DNA of 64,000 nt from Neochlamydia sp. S13. GTDB lineage: Bacteria > Chlamydiota > Chlamydiia > Chlamydiales > Parachlamydiaceae. The notes beneath the pieces were generated by a model that did no database searches, was not told where the DNA came from, and was given only the letters and a program-made list of their open reading frames with translations. The stretch lies in assembly GCF_000648235.2 (NCBI RefSeq), contig NZ_AP017977.1:558001-622000 (forward strand), read 5' to 3'. Numbering within the stretch: position 1 is the stretch's first letter; every line of letters begins with the position of its first letter. A program made the position numbers and the translations under genes. Shown in pieces: positions 10,146-19,812 of this stretch.

Positions 10146-10793
10146 TTGGCCGAATTTAAGTTAACGAAAAACGAACTTAGAATGCAGCAAAATAAGCTAG
10201 CGCAGTTACAAAAATACTTGCCTACGCTCCAGCTTAAAAAAGCCATGCTACAAATTGAAGTCAATGAAGCGCGTTCTGAAATTTTGAAATTAGAACATCA
10301 CTATCATTCATTGCGCCTCGAAGTTAAAAGCTATGCAGAGCTCTTGTCTGATAAGTCAGAAATTGACCCAATGGGTGCTGCAAATATACTGGCCATCCAT
10401 AAGCATTATGAAAATATTGCTGGAGTGGAAGTCCCTTATTTTGAAAGGATTGATTTTGCTGATTTTCATTACTCTTTATTTGACACCCCACCTTGGTTAG
10501 ATGGAGTAGTGCTCGGTGTGCGCGGCTTAGCAGAGGCTCAGGTAAAAATTGATATTGCCCAGGAAAAGAAAGCCGCCTTAGAAAATGAATTACGTGAAGT
10601 CGCTATTCGTGTAAACCTTTTTGAAAAAATCCTTATCCCACGAGCTCTTAGTAATATCAAAAAAATCAAAGTATTTCTGGGAGATCAACTGCTTGCTGCC
10701 GTATCGCGTGCTAAAGTGGCTAAATCTAAAATTGAGGGCCATAAAAAGCATTTATTAGAACAAAGAGCTCTTCAAGCAGGAGAACAGCTATGA
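10146..10793 (+). CDS. atpD: V-type ATP synthase subunit D
   Basis: Central rotor shaft subunit. The 215 residues are two long helices: an N-terminal one starting KLTKNELRMQQNKLAQLQKYLPTLQLKK, which is diagnostic for V/A-type D, and a C-terminal one ending RVNLFEKILIPRALSNIKKIKVFLGDQ, with a short middle domain. The start is TTG, supported by TAGGAG 6-12 nt upstream; no ATG fits. The end overlaps atpI by 4 bp (ATGA). Confidence 0.95.
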   Translation: MAEFKLTKNELRMQQNKLAQLQKYLPTLQLKKAMLQIEVNEARSEILKLEHHYHSLRLEVKSYAELLSDKSEIDPMGAANILAIHKHYENIAGVEVPYFERIDFADFHYSLFDTPPWLDGVVLGVRGLAEAQVKIDIAQEKKAALENELREVAIRVNLFEKILIPRALSNIKKIKVFLGDQLLAAVSRAKVAKSKIEGHKKHLLEQRALQAGEQL

Positions 10794-12715
10794 GAGTTGA
10801 CCTAGAAAAGTTTCTTATTGTCGGTCTAGAAGAGCAGCGGGCTTATTTTTTTGAGGAAGCTCAAAAAGCTGGGCTTATTCATTTTATTAATCCTCATCCT
10901 TCAGGCACACAAGAGCTTCCCTCTTCTATTCAAGAGACGCTAGCTGCTATAAAGATCTTACGCGGCTTGCCTTTAATGGAACAGGAGGAAGTAGAAGAAT
11001 ATGAGCTTGCTGATAATTGGGTTAACGAGATCCTTCAGTTAAATCAGGAATTAATTAAGCTTACTGAAGAGGAAAGGCTGACCCATCTTGAAATTATACG
11101 TGTTGAAGCGTTTGGAGATTTTTCCCATGAGGATATAGCTTTTATTGAAAGAGAAGGAAAACGAACTATACAATTTTTCGCTGCTAAAACTGGAACCGCA
11201 GAACGCGAGGATCTTCCGCAAGAGCTGATTGTTATTAATAGTAATCATCATGGCCTAGATTACTTTATCTCTATCAGCAAAGAGCCGCTTCAGTATGACG
11301 GTTTGAGTGAGATGCAGATTCCTCATACGGCAAGCCAATTAAAAAAACGTTTAGTTTTCCTTAAAAAAGAGATCCGCAACGTTGAACATCGCCTCAAGGA
11401 TTATGCTAAATATAACAGTTTTTTACATCGCGTTCTACTATTCAGATTTAATAGCTATCATCTTCAGGCGGCGGCAAGCTATTCCTCGGAGCCTTTGGAA
11501 GGCTTTTTATTTGCTGTTACAGGATGGATTCCTGTAGATAAAAGAGCTGATTTAAGGCTATTGGCCGAAACAACGGATGTGCATATCGAACAAGTCGCTA
11601 TAGAGCCAGGCGAAATTATTCCCACCTACCTTGAGAATACAGGGTATGAAAAGATTGGAGAAGATCTAGTTGATATTTATGACACACCTTCCTCTACTGA
11701 CAAAGATCCCTCTTGGTGGGTTTTAACATCATTTACCGTCTTTTTTGCGATGATTGTAGGCGATGCGGGGTATGGTTTGATCTTTTTACTGATGGCCTTA
11801 TTCATCCGTTATAAATATGCCAATTTGAAAGGCTTAGGGCATCGCATATGGAAGCTTGCTCTCATCCTAAGTGTAGCATGTATGGCTTGGGGTGCCTTGA
11901 CGGCTTCATATTTTGGCATTCATCTAGATATTAACAGTCCTATCAGAAAGATATCTTTAATCCATCGGCTGGTAGAAAAAAAAGGGGAGTATCATTTTTA
12001 TCATAAAGATGATGTATATGAAGAATTTGTCCAAGAAATTCCTAAATTAAAAGAATCTAAAACACCCACAGAATTTTTTGATAATGCCACGGTAATCAAG
12101 AAAGGAAAAGTTGAGCACCCGATGTATTTTAGATTCTACGATAATATTCTTTTCGAGATGGCTTTAATGGTCGGAGTCATTCATATCATTCTTTCCCTCC
12201 TTAGATATCTAGATCGTAATTGGAGTGCTATAGGATGGGTAATATTTATGCTTGGCGCTTATCTGTATATTCCTCATTACCTGAATGCTACCTCAATTAT
12301 TCATTTTGCATTTGGCGTGCCCAAATTAGTGGGAGAAGGAGGACTCTATCTTGTCGGCGGAGGAGTATTGGTAGCCTTTATTTTAGGCCTATGCCAACAT
12401 CGTTGGAAAGGTTTTCTTGAGCCTATGACCGTTATCCAAATTTTTGCCGATGCGATGTCTTATTTACGTATTTACGCTCTTGGCTTAGCAGGAGCAATGG
12501 TTAGCTCTACCATTAATGAATTTGCCAGTGCTACTTTCTTTGCCATAGGTGCAGTTCTCTTTATACTCGGACATGCGACTAATATTGTTTTAAGCATTAT
12601 GGGAGGTGTCATTCATGGCTTACGTCTTAATTTTCTTGAGTGGTATCACTATTCATTCGAGGGTGGCGGCAAAAAATTCAATCCTTTACGCCTTATAAGC
12701 AAAGATAAAGATTAA
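10790..12715 (+). CDS. atpI: V-type ATP synthase subunit I (membrane stator)
   Basis: A 641-residue a-type subunit. The N-terminal ~310 residues are cytoplasmic with coiled-coil arms. The C-terminal half has seven to eight membrane helices beginning SWWVLTSFTVFFAMIVGDAGYGLIF. The essential stator arginine is in SYLRIYALGLAGA, and the C-terminal signature GLRLNFLEWYHYSFEGGGKKFNPL is present. It forms the ion half-channels against the K ring. Translationally coupled to atpD through an ATGA overlap. Confidence 0.96.
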   Translation: MRVDLEKFLIVGLEEQRAYFFEEAQKAGLIHFINPHPSGTQELPSSIQETLAAIKILRGLPLMEQEEVEEYELADNWVNEILQLNQELIKLTEEERLTHLEIIRVEAFGDFSHEDIAFIEREGKRTIQFFAAKTGTAEREDLPQELIVINSNHHGLDYFISISKEPLQYDGLSEMQIPHTASQLKKRLVFLKKEIRNVEHRLKDYAKYNSFLHRVLLFRFNSYHLQAAASYSSEPLEGFLFAVTGWIPVDKRADLRLLAETTDVHIEQVAIEPGEIIPTYLENTGYEKIGEDLVDIYDTPSSTDKDPSWWVLTSFTVFFAMIVGDAGYGLIFLLMALFIRYKYANLKGLGHRIWKLALILSVACMAWGALTASYFGIHLDINSPIRKISLIHRLVEKKGEYHFYHKDDVYEEFVQEIPKLKESKTPTEFFDNATVIKKGKVEHPMYFRFYDNILFEMALMVGVIHIILSLLRYLDRNWSAIGWVIFMLGAYLYIPHYLNATSIIHFAFGVPKLVGEGGLYLVGGGVLVAFILGLCQHRWKGFLEPMTVIQIFADAMSYLRIYALGLAGAMVSSTINEFASATFFAIGAVLFILGHATNIVLSIMGGVIHGLRLNFLEWYHYSFEGGGKKFNPLRLISKDKD

Positions 12716-12745
12716 CATTTTCAATCATCAATTAGGAGAATTATC

Positions 12746-13168
12746 ATGGATTTTAGCATGGCAGGACCTGCAATAGCTCTTGGACTTAGTTTGATTGGCA
12801 GTTGTATTGGCTGTTATATTGCAGGCGCTGCTTCTCATGCGGCGATGAGCCGAACAGAAGAAGGACACGGTAAGTTTATTGGTATGTCTGCTGCTCCTTC
12901 CTCTCAATGTATCTACGGTTTTTTGGAGATGCTGCTAATGAGCAGAGCTATTCAAGAAGGGACACTTTCTCCCTTATCAGCGGTATTTATTGGACTAAGT
13001 GCTGGTGGTGCCATCATGCTTTCCGCTATTTATCAAGGTAAAGTTTGCGCGACAGGCATTCAAGCTACTTTAAAAGAGCCTTCCTTATTTGGTAAATGCT
13101 TTGCCGCTATCGGTATTATCGAATCGGTTTCTCTTTTTGCTTTTGTCTTTTCCTTATTAATCATGTAG
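12746..13168 (+). CDS. atpK: V-type ATP synthase subunit K (proteolipid ring)
   Basis: A 140-residue proteolipid with two hairpins (four membrane helices) and RBS aggag 8 nt upstream. The ion-binding glutamate is E126 (AAIGIIESVSL). Aligned by eye with Enterococcus hirae NtpK, the positions reported as Na+ ligands are filled by S53-Q54 (PSSQCIYGF; T64-Q65 in NtpK), Q97 (YQGKV; Q110) and E126 (E139). This keeps the polar set seen in Na+-binding rings. It is the last gene of the operon and is followed by an intrinsic terminator. Confidence 0.95.
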   Translation: MDFSMAGPAIALGLSLIGSCIGCYIAGAASHAAMSRTEEGHGKFIGMSAAPSSQCIYGFLEMLLMSRAIQEGTLSPLSAVFIGLSAGGAIMLSAIYQGKVCATGIQATLKEPSLFGKCFAAIGIIESVSLFAFVFSLLIM

Positions 13169-13196
13169 AACTCAAATTCAGATCGTGAATAAACCT

Positions 13197-13235
13197 AGGC
13201 GCCGGGACTTTTTAAGCACCGTGCGCCTCTTTTTC
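13197..13235 (+). terminator. Terminator of the V-ATPase operon
   Basis: The stem AGGCGC (13197-13202) pairs with GCGCCT (13223-13228) and extends inward through CGG/CCG with one bulged base. It is followed by CTTTTT and lies 28 bp after the atpK stop. Confidence 0.8.
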
Positions 13236-14005
13236 AAAGATTCTGCTTTATTTAAAAAGTCTTTTTATACTACGGATATGGCCGCAATCCCACATTCGGC
13301 AGGTTGTAGCGCTTCCCTGATATTATTTTATTGAGACTGGAAATTGCTTCAAATTTTTTTAGAAAAGGCTAATTTTGTTCTTTTCAAAGCAAAGAAAGTA
13401 AGAACATACACGATGGAAAAGTAGAGTAGCACGGGTCTTGATCATCTTAAAATTGTTTTTGCAATAGGTAACAAAATTACATGAAGGAGGATGATAGTCC
13501 ATATGGTCTCTTCAAATCCCAGAGCGATTATGATCAGAGGAAAAACGTCAAGTTAATGATAATTAATGGATTGGCTTTTACCTTAGGTCTTTTACATGAA
13601 AGCATACAAGAATTAATCCTTAGTTTAGACCCTACCATGAGACATGTTTTACTTGTTTTAGTTCTCTTTGGCAGAAATTAGATGACAAGGGAAATTAACT
13701 TGCGGAATGTGGTTAAAAAACAATAAAGACTTTTTTGTCCTTAACTTTCTCTATCCATTTGATATCCAGTCAAATATAAATAGCCACATAAGACAGTAAG
13801 AAAAATTATGGTTGATTATATATTATAAAGAAGGTATTATCTATCATTTAATTTTAAAAATAAATCAAATTTTAAAGTTAAGCAGAAAAATATAGCGATT
13901 TAATTAAATTACATCATTTCTTCTTCTTTTCTTAAAAGTTTAGATCTAAAAAAGAAAGTTACAAGGGTAGTTTTCAACTAATAATTTTAAAGGCGTAAAA
14001 TACAA
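13236..14005. other. Intergenic stretch, no supported gene
   Basis: About 770 AT-rich bases between the ATPase operon terminator and the next gene. One 66-codon frame (13481-13681) exists but has no upstream RBS and no recognisable content. The last 150 bases are strongly AT-rich, as expected upstream of a promoter. Confidence 0.45.
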
Positions 14006-15235
14006 ATGAATACAGTTTCTTTTCCTAGTCATTATCCAATTCGCTCATTAAGCAATCGAGCTTTACCGTTAAGTTTAATAAAGCCTGATTCATTAAAAAA
14101 AGGGAATATAACCGTTCCTTCTTCATATTTAAAAATTATAGGGCCCTCTAGTACTAGTTTACTTAGTGATTTTTCTTACTCTTCATTTCTAAGGCGTAAA
14201 ATATCTATGAGCTATTCATATACTCGCTCTTTTACGACACGGCTACCTGGAAGGTGGCAAGAGCGGCTTATTAATTATTATAAAGAAGACAAAAAACCAG
14301 AAAATTATTATGAAGACTTAACGGGAATTCTTCTAAAAAATTTAGAGGACAAAGATCGATTAGATTTTTTTGAAAAAAAGGGTCTTCCTATCTTTAAAAA
14401 TAGTCAAGAGGATGTTGAGTATGTACTAGAATTATTAAAATATTTTTTTCCTGAGCCCGTGCAACCTCAGCCAGGTGAAAAAAATCGTTGGGCTAATTAT
14501 AAAATTGTCCAGTTTGAAGCATTGACAGGTTCTAGTCATACATATTCTTCTCCTTCAGCTGCCTATATTGCAGATCAGCTCTCTAAAGCTATTCTGCACA
14601 TGAAATACCCTATGCCTCCCTCCATTATCGAAGTAGGAGGCATGTGTCATAATGATGCTTTTCTCTTCAATCTTCACTTAGCTAAAGAAGGTGTAAACAT
14701 ACATGATTATACGGGAATAGATATTCACCCAGGAATCCAGCTAGCAAACCTTTTTAATCGCTATGTGGTGCAAGCAGATCATATAAAATTTATGCATGAA
14801 AAAGCAGATCTTGCTTTAAAAAAACTATTTGAATGTTCCCATGAAAGAAACAAAGCTATAATAGCCATAAGGTTTTTATCTGCTATTGAGCCTCAAGATA
14901 TGCTTGCATTCTTTAAATCCACTTCTCGATTGATGAAAGAAAATGATTTATTTATATTCAATTATACAACATATGATGAAAATATAAAGAGAATGGCAGG
15001 AAGTAAAAGCTTTTCTCTGGCTAAAGAAAAAGTAGGAGATATGTTTTTAACGGTAGTGAAACGTAAAGAGGGCCACCATGTCCAAACAGCTTTTACTTCT
15101 GTACAAATTGATAATTTAATGAGTATGCATGGCCTCAAGCGTATGGATGTAATTCAGGTAGATAAAAATATTGCAGGAGTAAGGAGAGAATTTGACCCTT
15201 ATGCAAGAATAGTTGTAGCTTCAGTAAAGCACTAA
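14006..15235 (+). CDS. SAM-dependent methyltransferase-like protein
   Basis: A 409-residue protein. The first ~130 residues are Ser/Arg-rich and of low complexity, then helical. From about residue 205 there is a Rossmann-type methyltransferase pattern: a motif I-like strand and loop (IIEVGGMCHNDAFLFN), an acidic second strand (YTGIDIHPG), and the post-motif helix-strand IAIRFLSAIEPQDMLAFFKSTSRLMKENDLFIFN. The glycine loop is EVGGMCHND rather than DxGxGxG, so cofactor binding is plausible but not certain. The long N-terminal extension could be a secretion or targeting region (inference). Substrate unknown; it stands alone between long spacers. Confidence 0.7.
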   Translation: MNTVSFPSHYPIRSLSNRALPLSLIKPDSLKKGNITVPSSYLKIIGPSSTSLLSDFSYSSFLRRKISMSYSYTRSFTTRLPGRWQERLINYYKEDKKPENYYEDLTGILLKNLEDKDRLDFFEKKGLPIFKNSQEDVEYVLELLKYFFPEPVQPQPGEKNRWANYKIVQFEALTGSSHTYSSPSAAYIADQLSKAILHMKYPMPPSIIEVGGMCHNDAFLFNLHLAKEGVNIHDYTGIDIHPGIQLANLFNRYVVQADHIKFMHEKADLALKKLFECSHERNKAIIAIRFLSAIEPQDMLAFFKSTSRLMKENDLFIFNYTTYDENIKRMAGSKSFSLAKEKVGDMFLTVVKRKEGHHVQTAFTSVQIDNLMSMHGLKRMDVIQVDKNIAGVRREFDPYARIVVASVKH

Positions 15236-15679
15236 AAAGAATTAAAGCTATCGTAAGCGGTCACGGGTAGGGCTTCTTAATCTTTTGAAGTTAAGGATTT
15301 AATGAAAATCAAAAAGTACGCTAAATTGAAATGAAAGCTATTTGCAAGCATTTTTGACTTTGTAGATGCCTGCAGAATCGCATCCAAAGCTTGGTATACC
15401 CCGTGCTCGTTTACAGCTGCGCTAATGTTTAGCAAGGCATTTATTAAGATTGATTTTTTAAAAATTGTTCTGTTTTGAATTTATTGTAAATGATGCAGAG
15501 AAGAGAATAAAGTTGATTTTTTGATAACAATGACTTATGGTTAAATTAAGCAAAAAGTTTAAATACTTATGCTTTTTAATTCCTTAAGCTAAAAAGATAA
15601 ATCTCTCTTCTGGATAAAAGACAGCCAAATAAGGAATTAATAATTTATATTAAAAACATGTTTTCTAAGGAGAAAATGT
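15236..15679. other. Intergenic stretch, no gene seen
   Basis: About 440 AT-rich bases. Nothing recognised apart from the AAGGAG RBS of the next small gene at its right end. Confidence 0.4.
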
Positions 15680-15970
15680 ATGACTAGCATAACAGGGTCC
15701 GTATTCCGTAGTACTGCTATAGAATCTCGAGGAGCTGCCTCTCGTGTTGTAGAGCGTTATGCCCCTTTAGCTGTTACTAATCGTAAAGTTAACAACCTGC
15801 AAGCATTAAAGCTTGTTCTTCAAGAAAGTTCTTCGCAGACTACTCGTAAGCTTACGCAAAATTATAGTAAATACGTGACTGATGTGAATTATGACGAATT
15901 TCCCACGGATGTAGATTATTTAAATCCATCGGTTGAAGAAGCCCCTAAGGGAAAGAAGACTTCTAAGTAA
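15680..15970 (+). CDS. Small orphan protein
   Basis: A 96-residue protein with a strong RBS (AAGGAG) and an N-terminus rich in Ser, Thr and Arg (TSITGSVFRSTAIESRGAAS). The middle is a helical segment, and the C-terminus is acidic then Lys-rich (EEAPKGKKTSK). No signal peptide, membrane segment or known domain is seen. The Ser/Thr-rich start would suit a type III secretion substrate, but that is a guess. It is followed 43 bp later by a perfect 12-bp inverted repeat. Confidence 0.55.
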   Translation: MTSITGSVFRSTAIESRGAASRVVERYAPLAVTNRKVNNLQALKLVLQESSSQTTRKLTQNYSKYVTDVNYDEFPTDVDYLNPSVEEAPKGKKTSK

Positions 15971-16012
15971 GCTAGCCTATTGAAAAATAATTTAGCTAAG
16001 CTCCTTTGCCAT

Positions 16013-16070
16013 CGTACAATAGGAATTAATTTAACTTAAGACTTGCTGTTGTAGGTTTTCCTATTGTACG
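16013..16070. repeat. 12-bp inverted repeat after the small orphan gene
   Basis: CGTACAATAGGA (16013-16024) is matched exactly by TCCTATTGTACG (16059-16070) around a 34-nt spacer. No U-tract follows, so it is not a standard terminator. It could form a long hairpin in RNA or be the terminal repeats of a tiny element. Confidence 0.6.
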
Positions 16071-16746
16071 TTAAATTTAAATGACAAGGGCTTGGAAAAT
16101 CTTTTAATTTATTTATTCGATGGCAGATATTTCTGGATTAAAAGTCTTCTAATAATGGGTGGGCAACTTCAATTTCCAGGCTTTTTGTCCCTTTTTAAAA
16201 TATATTTGTTTAAAAAGTGACAATCATTTCATTTTTCTGTGGATAACTCCATCCTGCTACCCAATTTTTTTTATTTAAGCCAATCAGTTTTACGATACTT
16301 TTCAAGCTATAATCGGGCGGGTGTAACACTAAGCAGTCCCAAAAGAGTAATCTTATACTTTTGAGCAGCTCTTTACGTAATCATATACTCAATAAAGAAC
16401 TCTAAATCACATTAATACTATTAGACTCCTCACGTAAGAAATCCAAAGCGAGGATAAACTTCCTAAAAATTGTTATGCCGCTTATATCTTAGTAGCAGCT
16501 ATCCTAGAAGCATTTCAATGTAAGAGTCCTAAGGAAAAATATTTTTGCCTAATGGCTCTTACGTTAGCAACTATGTATCTGAATAACTTACTTAGACAAA
16601 GCTGTGTAAGCTGGCATAGTAAGCGTTTTTTCCAAATAGCCTAAACGATTCAACACCTGTTAGAGTTTCATGCAAAGGCGATAGGTTAAAGATGTTGCTC
16701 TTAGCACGGAATGTAAAGCCCTGGGTTTCTTCTATGCTTATTCCCT
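16071..16746. other. Intergenic stretch with a dispersed hairpin repeat
   Basis: About 675 bases downstream of the transporter gene. It contains one copy (16367-16401) of an imperfect palindrome that recurs at 27313 and 57932. An open stretch at ~16460-16640 reads KLPKNCYAAYILVAAILEAFQ in one frame but lacks a start and an identifiable family. It may be a remnant. Confidence 0.4.
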
Positions 16747-18219
16747 TTATGCATGTGTAGGCTGATATTTCTTTTGATAAGCCATAAGCACAGAGCCTAT
16801 CAAGGCAATCGTGAACCAGAGCCAGCGAATGCAAGATGATAAGTCAAGAGTATGGAATTCATGCCATAGATTGCTAAGTAAAATGATAGTGAGCAGCAGA
16901 GGGCCTACATAGCGTAGTGATACAGAAAAGAAGTTAGCTTGAGAGCCATTATACCAAATAGCATCTTCTCGCAAAGCAGGGCAAGCATATTGGAAAGTAA
17001 TAATGAGGGCTATCCCTCCAATCAACATATTGATGCCTAAAACCATGGGGGCAAGGGCATCGATAATATGCGAGGCATTACCAAAACAAAAGAGGACCGC
17101 CATGCCAAGAAGTGCCGACATAGTGACAGTGACAGCTTTTTTACGTGATAGCGTAAATTCTTTTTCTACATTGCCTACAATGCTTTCTGCTATAGAAAAT
17201 ACTCCCGTAATGCCAGCTATGAAAATGCAGAAGAAAAAGATTGTACCTACTATCTGAGCCCAATGTTCACCAAAAGATTGCAAGATTTTTGGAAATAAGA
17301 TAAAACCAATTTCAAAGGTAGACTCTGAGGAAAGAATTTGCTCAAATGGAACCTTTTGTATATGGCTGATGTGGGCTAGGCATCCAAAAATTGCTAAGCC
17401 GGAAATGAATGAGACAGCAAAGTCTCCTAAGGTTACCCAAAACATTGCCTGGGCTATATTCGTTTTTTGATCAGTATGACGGGAGTAGCCTACAATAATT
17501 CCTAGACCTAAAGAAAGGCTAAAAAACAGCTGGCCAAACACATCACGCCAAAGCGTAGGGTCATTTAATCGAGAGAAATCAGGGGATAGATAATGTCTTA
17601 AAGCATCTAATCCTCCTGGAAGAAACATAGTAGTAATGGCAAATGCTGTCATGATAAAAGCTAGTAAAGGCATGAATAAGGTACATATTTTTTCAATCCC
17701 ATCTCTAACATTTCTTATCATAACAAGATAAGTTAATAGGCACATGGATACTGTAGCGATTAAGACAGGAAAAGATAAAGGCCCTAATTGATGAATGCTT
17801 TCAGTCGTCTTTAAGAATTCTTGAAAAAAAAATGACTTAGAGTCAGAAGGGATCTGTTTAGAGGCAGCAAAATAGGTATAGGCTGCAGAATAAGCCGTTA
17901 AGACAATATAAAAGGCGCCTATTGTTAAGCAAGCAACCACAGAGAGCCAGCCGAGCACTTTTCCTTTTTTCCCTAATACTTTATTATAAGCAGAGACAAT
18001 AGGCAGCTTCCAAGTATAACCAATAAGGCCTTCTAGCATGAGCATGGGAACGCCTAATATAAAAACAGCAAGGACGTAGGGGACTAAAAATGCGCCTCCT
18101 CCATTTTTGTAAACTTGGGCACTAAAGCTTAAAATATTGGCAAAGCCTACCGCTGATCCTATTAAGGACCATACGTATCCCGACTGACTTTTCCAGGTGG
18201 TTGTTTGCGGTTGCGACAT
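16747..18219 (-). CDS. Sodium:neurotransmitter symporter family transporter
   Basis: A 490-residue protein of the SNF (LeuT-fold) family with eleven to twelve hydrophobic segments. The N-terminal motif SLIGSAVGFANILSF followed by YKNGGGAFLVPYVLAVFILGVPMLMLEGLIGY is the broken TM1-TM2 signature that binds Na+ and substrate. The residues that coordinate sodium in LeuT (A, V and N in AVGxxN) are present. It probably imports an amino acid from the host cell using the sodium gradient; the substrate cannot be told. It stands alone and reads toward the left. A second member of the family is at 39-41 kb. Confidence 0.93.
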   Translation of the reverse strand: MSQPQTTTWKSQSGYVWSLIGSAVGFANILSFSAQVYKNGGGAFLVPYVLAVFILGVPMLMLEGLIGYTWKLPIVSAYNKVLGKKGKVLGWLSVVACLTIGAFYIVLTAYSAAYTYFAASKQIPSDSKSFFFQEFLKTTESIHQLGPLSFPVLIATVSMCLLTYLVMIRNVRDGIEKICTLFMPLLAFIMTAFAITTMFLPGGLDALRHYLSPDFSRLNDPTLWRDVFGQLFFSLSLGLGIIVGYSRHTDQKTNIAQAMFWVTLGDFAVSFISGLAIFGCLAHISHIQKVPFEQILSSESTFEIGFILFPKILQSFGEHWAQIVGTIFFFCIFIAGITGVFSIAESIVGNVEKEFTLSRKKAVTVTMSALLGMAVLFCFGNASHIIDALAPMVLGINMLIGGIALIITFQYACPALREDAIWYNGSQANFFSVSLRYVGPLLLTIILLSNLWHEFHTLDLSSCIRWLWFTIALIGSVLMAYQKKYQPTHA

Positions 18220-18710
18220 ATAAAAAGTTCCTTGGTCAGCAAATTTTCTAATCTTTTAAATGATTTTCCTTAATTTCATACCATTGGCAAGAAAAATTAA
18301 GTTTTTTAGCGTAACAAGCTAAGAAAAAGGGAGGAAAAGAATGAAGAATAACCTGGAATCAGTGGGAAAACAGGTTTATTCAATGAGGCTTTCATACATA
18401 ATACTTAAATCAAAAAATTAATAGATGCATTTTATGTTATAAGAATGTTAATTGTCAAATAGATCTTGTGCTTTACTGCCGCAGCCCACCCCAAAGTTAT
18501 AGAGCTTGTTTGGGGAGAGAGGCTGTCAAGAAAACCTCAGTTTTAGCATGAAGCTTAAAACCATCATTCAAGCAGCCAATTAGTGGCGGATTGAGCGGCC
18601 ATATAAGCTGCAGGGGAGCCAGCGAGCAAGCTTTAAAAATAGAAAAGATAAAGCTCAAACTAATCTTTCTTTTAACACAATATATAAGCTAAATTGTAAG
18701 GAAAGTATTC
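18220..18710. other. Divergent intergenic region
   Basis: About 490 bases between the leftward transporter and the rightward receiver-HPt gene. It should hold both promoters, but I cannot assign boxes with confidence. No ORF or repeat recognised. Confidence 0.4.
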
Positions 18711-19349
18711 ATGCAGGTTTTATGTGTCGATCAAGATAAAAACTTTTGTAATTTTATAAAAAGAGAGGGGGAAGCTTTAGGGGTGCGCGTAAGTGGAGTA
18801 ATGACGTTTGACCAGGCACAAGAAAGAATGAGGGATCAAAGCTCGTATGCCTGTATTTTCAATTCCTCTCACTGCGATCACCTAGCTACGGTTGATCAAC
18901 TTTCCTTTTCTTTAGCATATGATGATTTGCCTACTGTTTCATTATTGCAGGAGCTTAAAGCAACTCAAAAAGTACGTTATATAGCAGGAAAGATGATGAG
19001 TTCTGAAGAAGCTCGTTATCTCTTAGCTCAGTTATGCCAGCTTGAAGCTTACGAGAAACTTAAAGGCGACTGGGTAGCAGAAATTCCAGAGCAGCTAATG
19101 AAGGCCTATGAGATCTCTAGCTATGAAAAATTAGGCATAATAGAAAAGCTAATCAAAAATAATTCCCATCAGCCTGCTTGGGAAGAATTACAATTCATTG
19201 TCCACAAAATAGCAGGCAGTGCAGGCTTTTATGGTCGCTTCATGGCTTGTGAAATATGTAAAAAAATGGAAATACACATCAAACAAAAAGAGTATGCTCT
19301 TATTGATTTAAACTCTTTTTATCGCCAGCTTTATCTTTATATTCAATAA
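18711..19349 (+). CDS. Degenerate receiver domain fused to an HPt domain
   Basis: A 212-residue protein. Residues 1-110 look like a response-regulator receiver (MQVLCVDQDKNF with D7 and D9, then alternating strands and helices). The position of the phospho-acceptor aspartate (ACIFNSSHCDH) is taken by N51, so phosphorylation there is unlikely. Residues ~125-212 form a helical HPt-like domain with FIVHKIAGSAGFYG; H165 fits the phosphorylatable histidine of the HxxxGSAG motif. The RBS is AAGGAAAG. It could be a phosphotransfer protein without its own sensor; no kinase lies nearby. Confidence 0.75.
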   Translation: MQVLCVDQDKNFCNFIKREGEALGVRVSGVMTFDQAQERMRDQSSYACIFNSSHCDHLATVDQLSFSLAYDDLPTVSLLQELKATQKVRYIAGKMMSSEEARYLLAQLCQLEAYEKLKGDWVAEIPEQLMKAYEISSYEKLGIIEKLIKNNSHQPAWEELQFIVHKIAGSAGFYGRFMACEICKKMEIHIKQKEYALIDLNSFYRQLYLYIQ

Positions 19350-19647
19350 ACGGCTTTTCCAAAGAAATGAGGCTAAACTCGGGCCAACACCTTTCCTTTA
19401 TTTATATAAATCCGTCAGGCTAAAATAGCGCTTCTTCCTTTGTATCAAAAGGAGAGAAAACCCTATTAATTAATAAGCAAAAATTGTCAAGGAATACAAT
19501 TTTTAATGACTATAAGCTCTAAATTTATCTGGGTTTTGATAAACAGACAAGAAAGCTAAGAGTAAGCCAAAAGGTGGCCTTATTCATCTCTTATTTTTCT
19601 ATCCCATTTAAAAATGCTTAGAGCCGGCCGTGTTATACTTTTCAACT

Positions 19648-19785
19648 TTTTTTAAGGCGACCCTTAATCATTTGTATATTGATACTCCTGAAGAGGGGCA
19701 GCCCATTGATTCTATCGTGCGCGGGAATCTAAAAAATCTTTTTCAAAAAACGATGGATGGAAAAAATGATTGCTATCACAAATAA
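19648..19785 (+). pseudogene. C-terminal fragment of an unrecognised gene
   Basis: An open frame of ~45 codons without a start reads TLNHLYIDTPEEGQPIDSIVRGN, then LKNLFQKTM, and ends at TAA 19783. The text looks like real, ordered protein sequence, but the upstream part is missing and I do not recognise the family. The rest of 19350-19812 shows nothing. Confidence 0.35.
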
Positions 19786-19812
19786 TCACTTGTAGGGGGT
19801 TAAAAAATAAAT

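Noticed and set aside
13481-13681. 66-codon frame after the ATPase operon
   Set aside because: No ribosome-binding site upstream of its ATG, no recognisable content, and it lies in AT-rich spacer.
16592-16834. 80-codon minus-strand frame overlapping the transporter 3' end
   Set aside because: It overlaps the well-supported transporter in another frame and has no family text or RBS.
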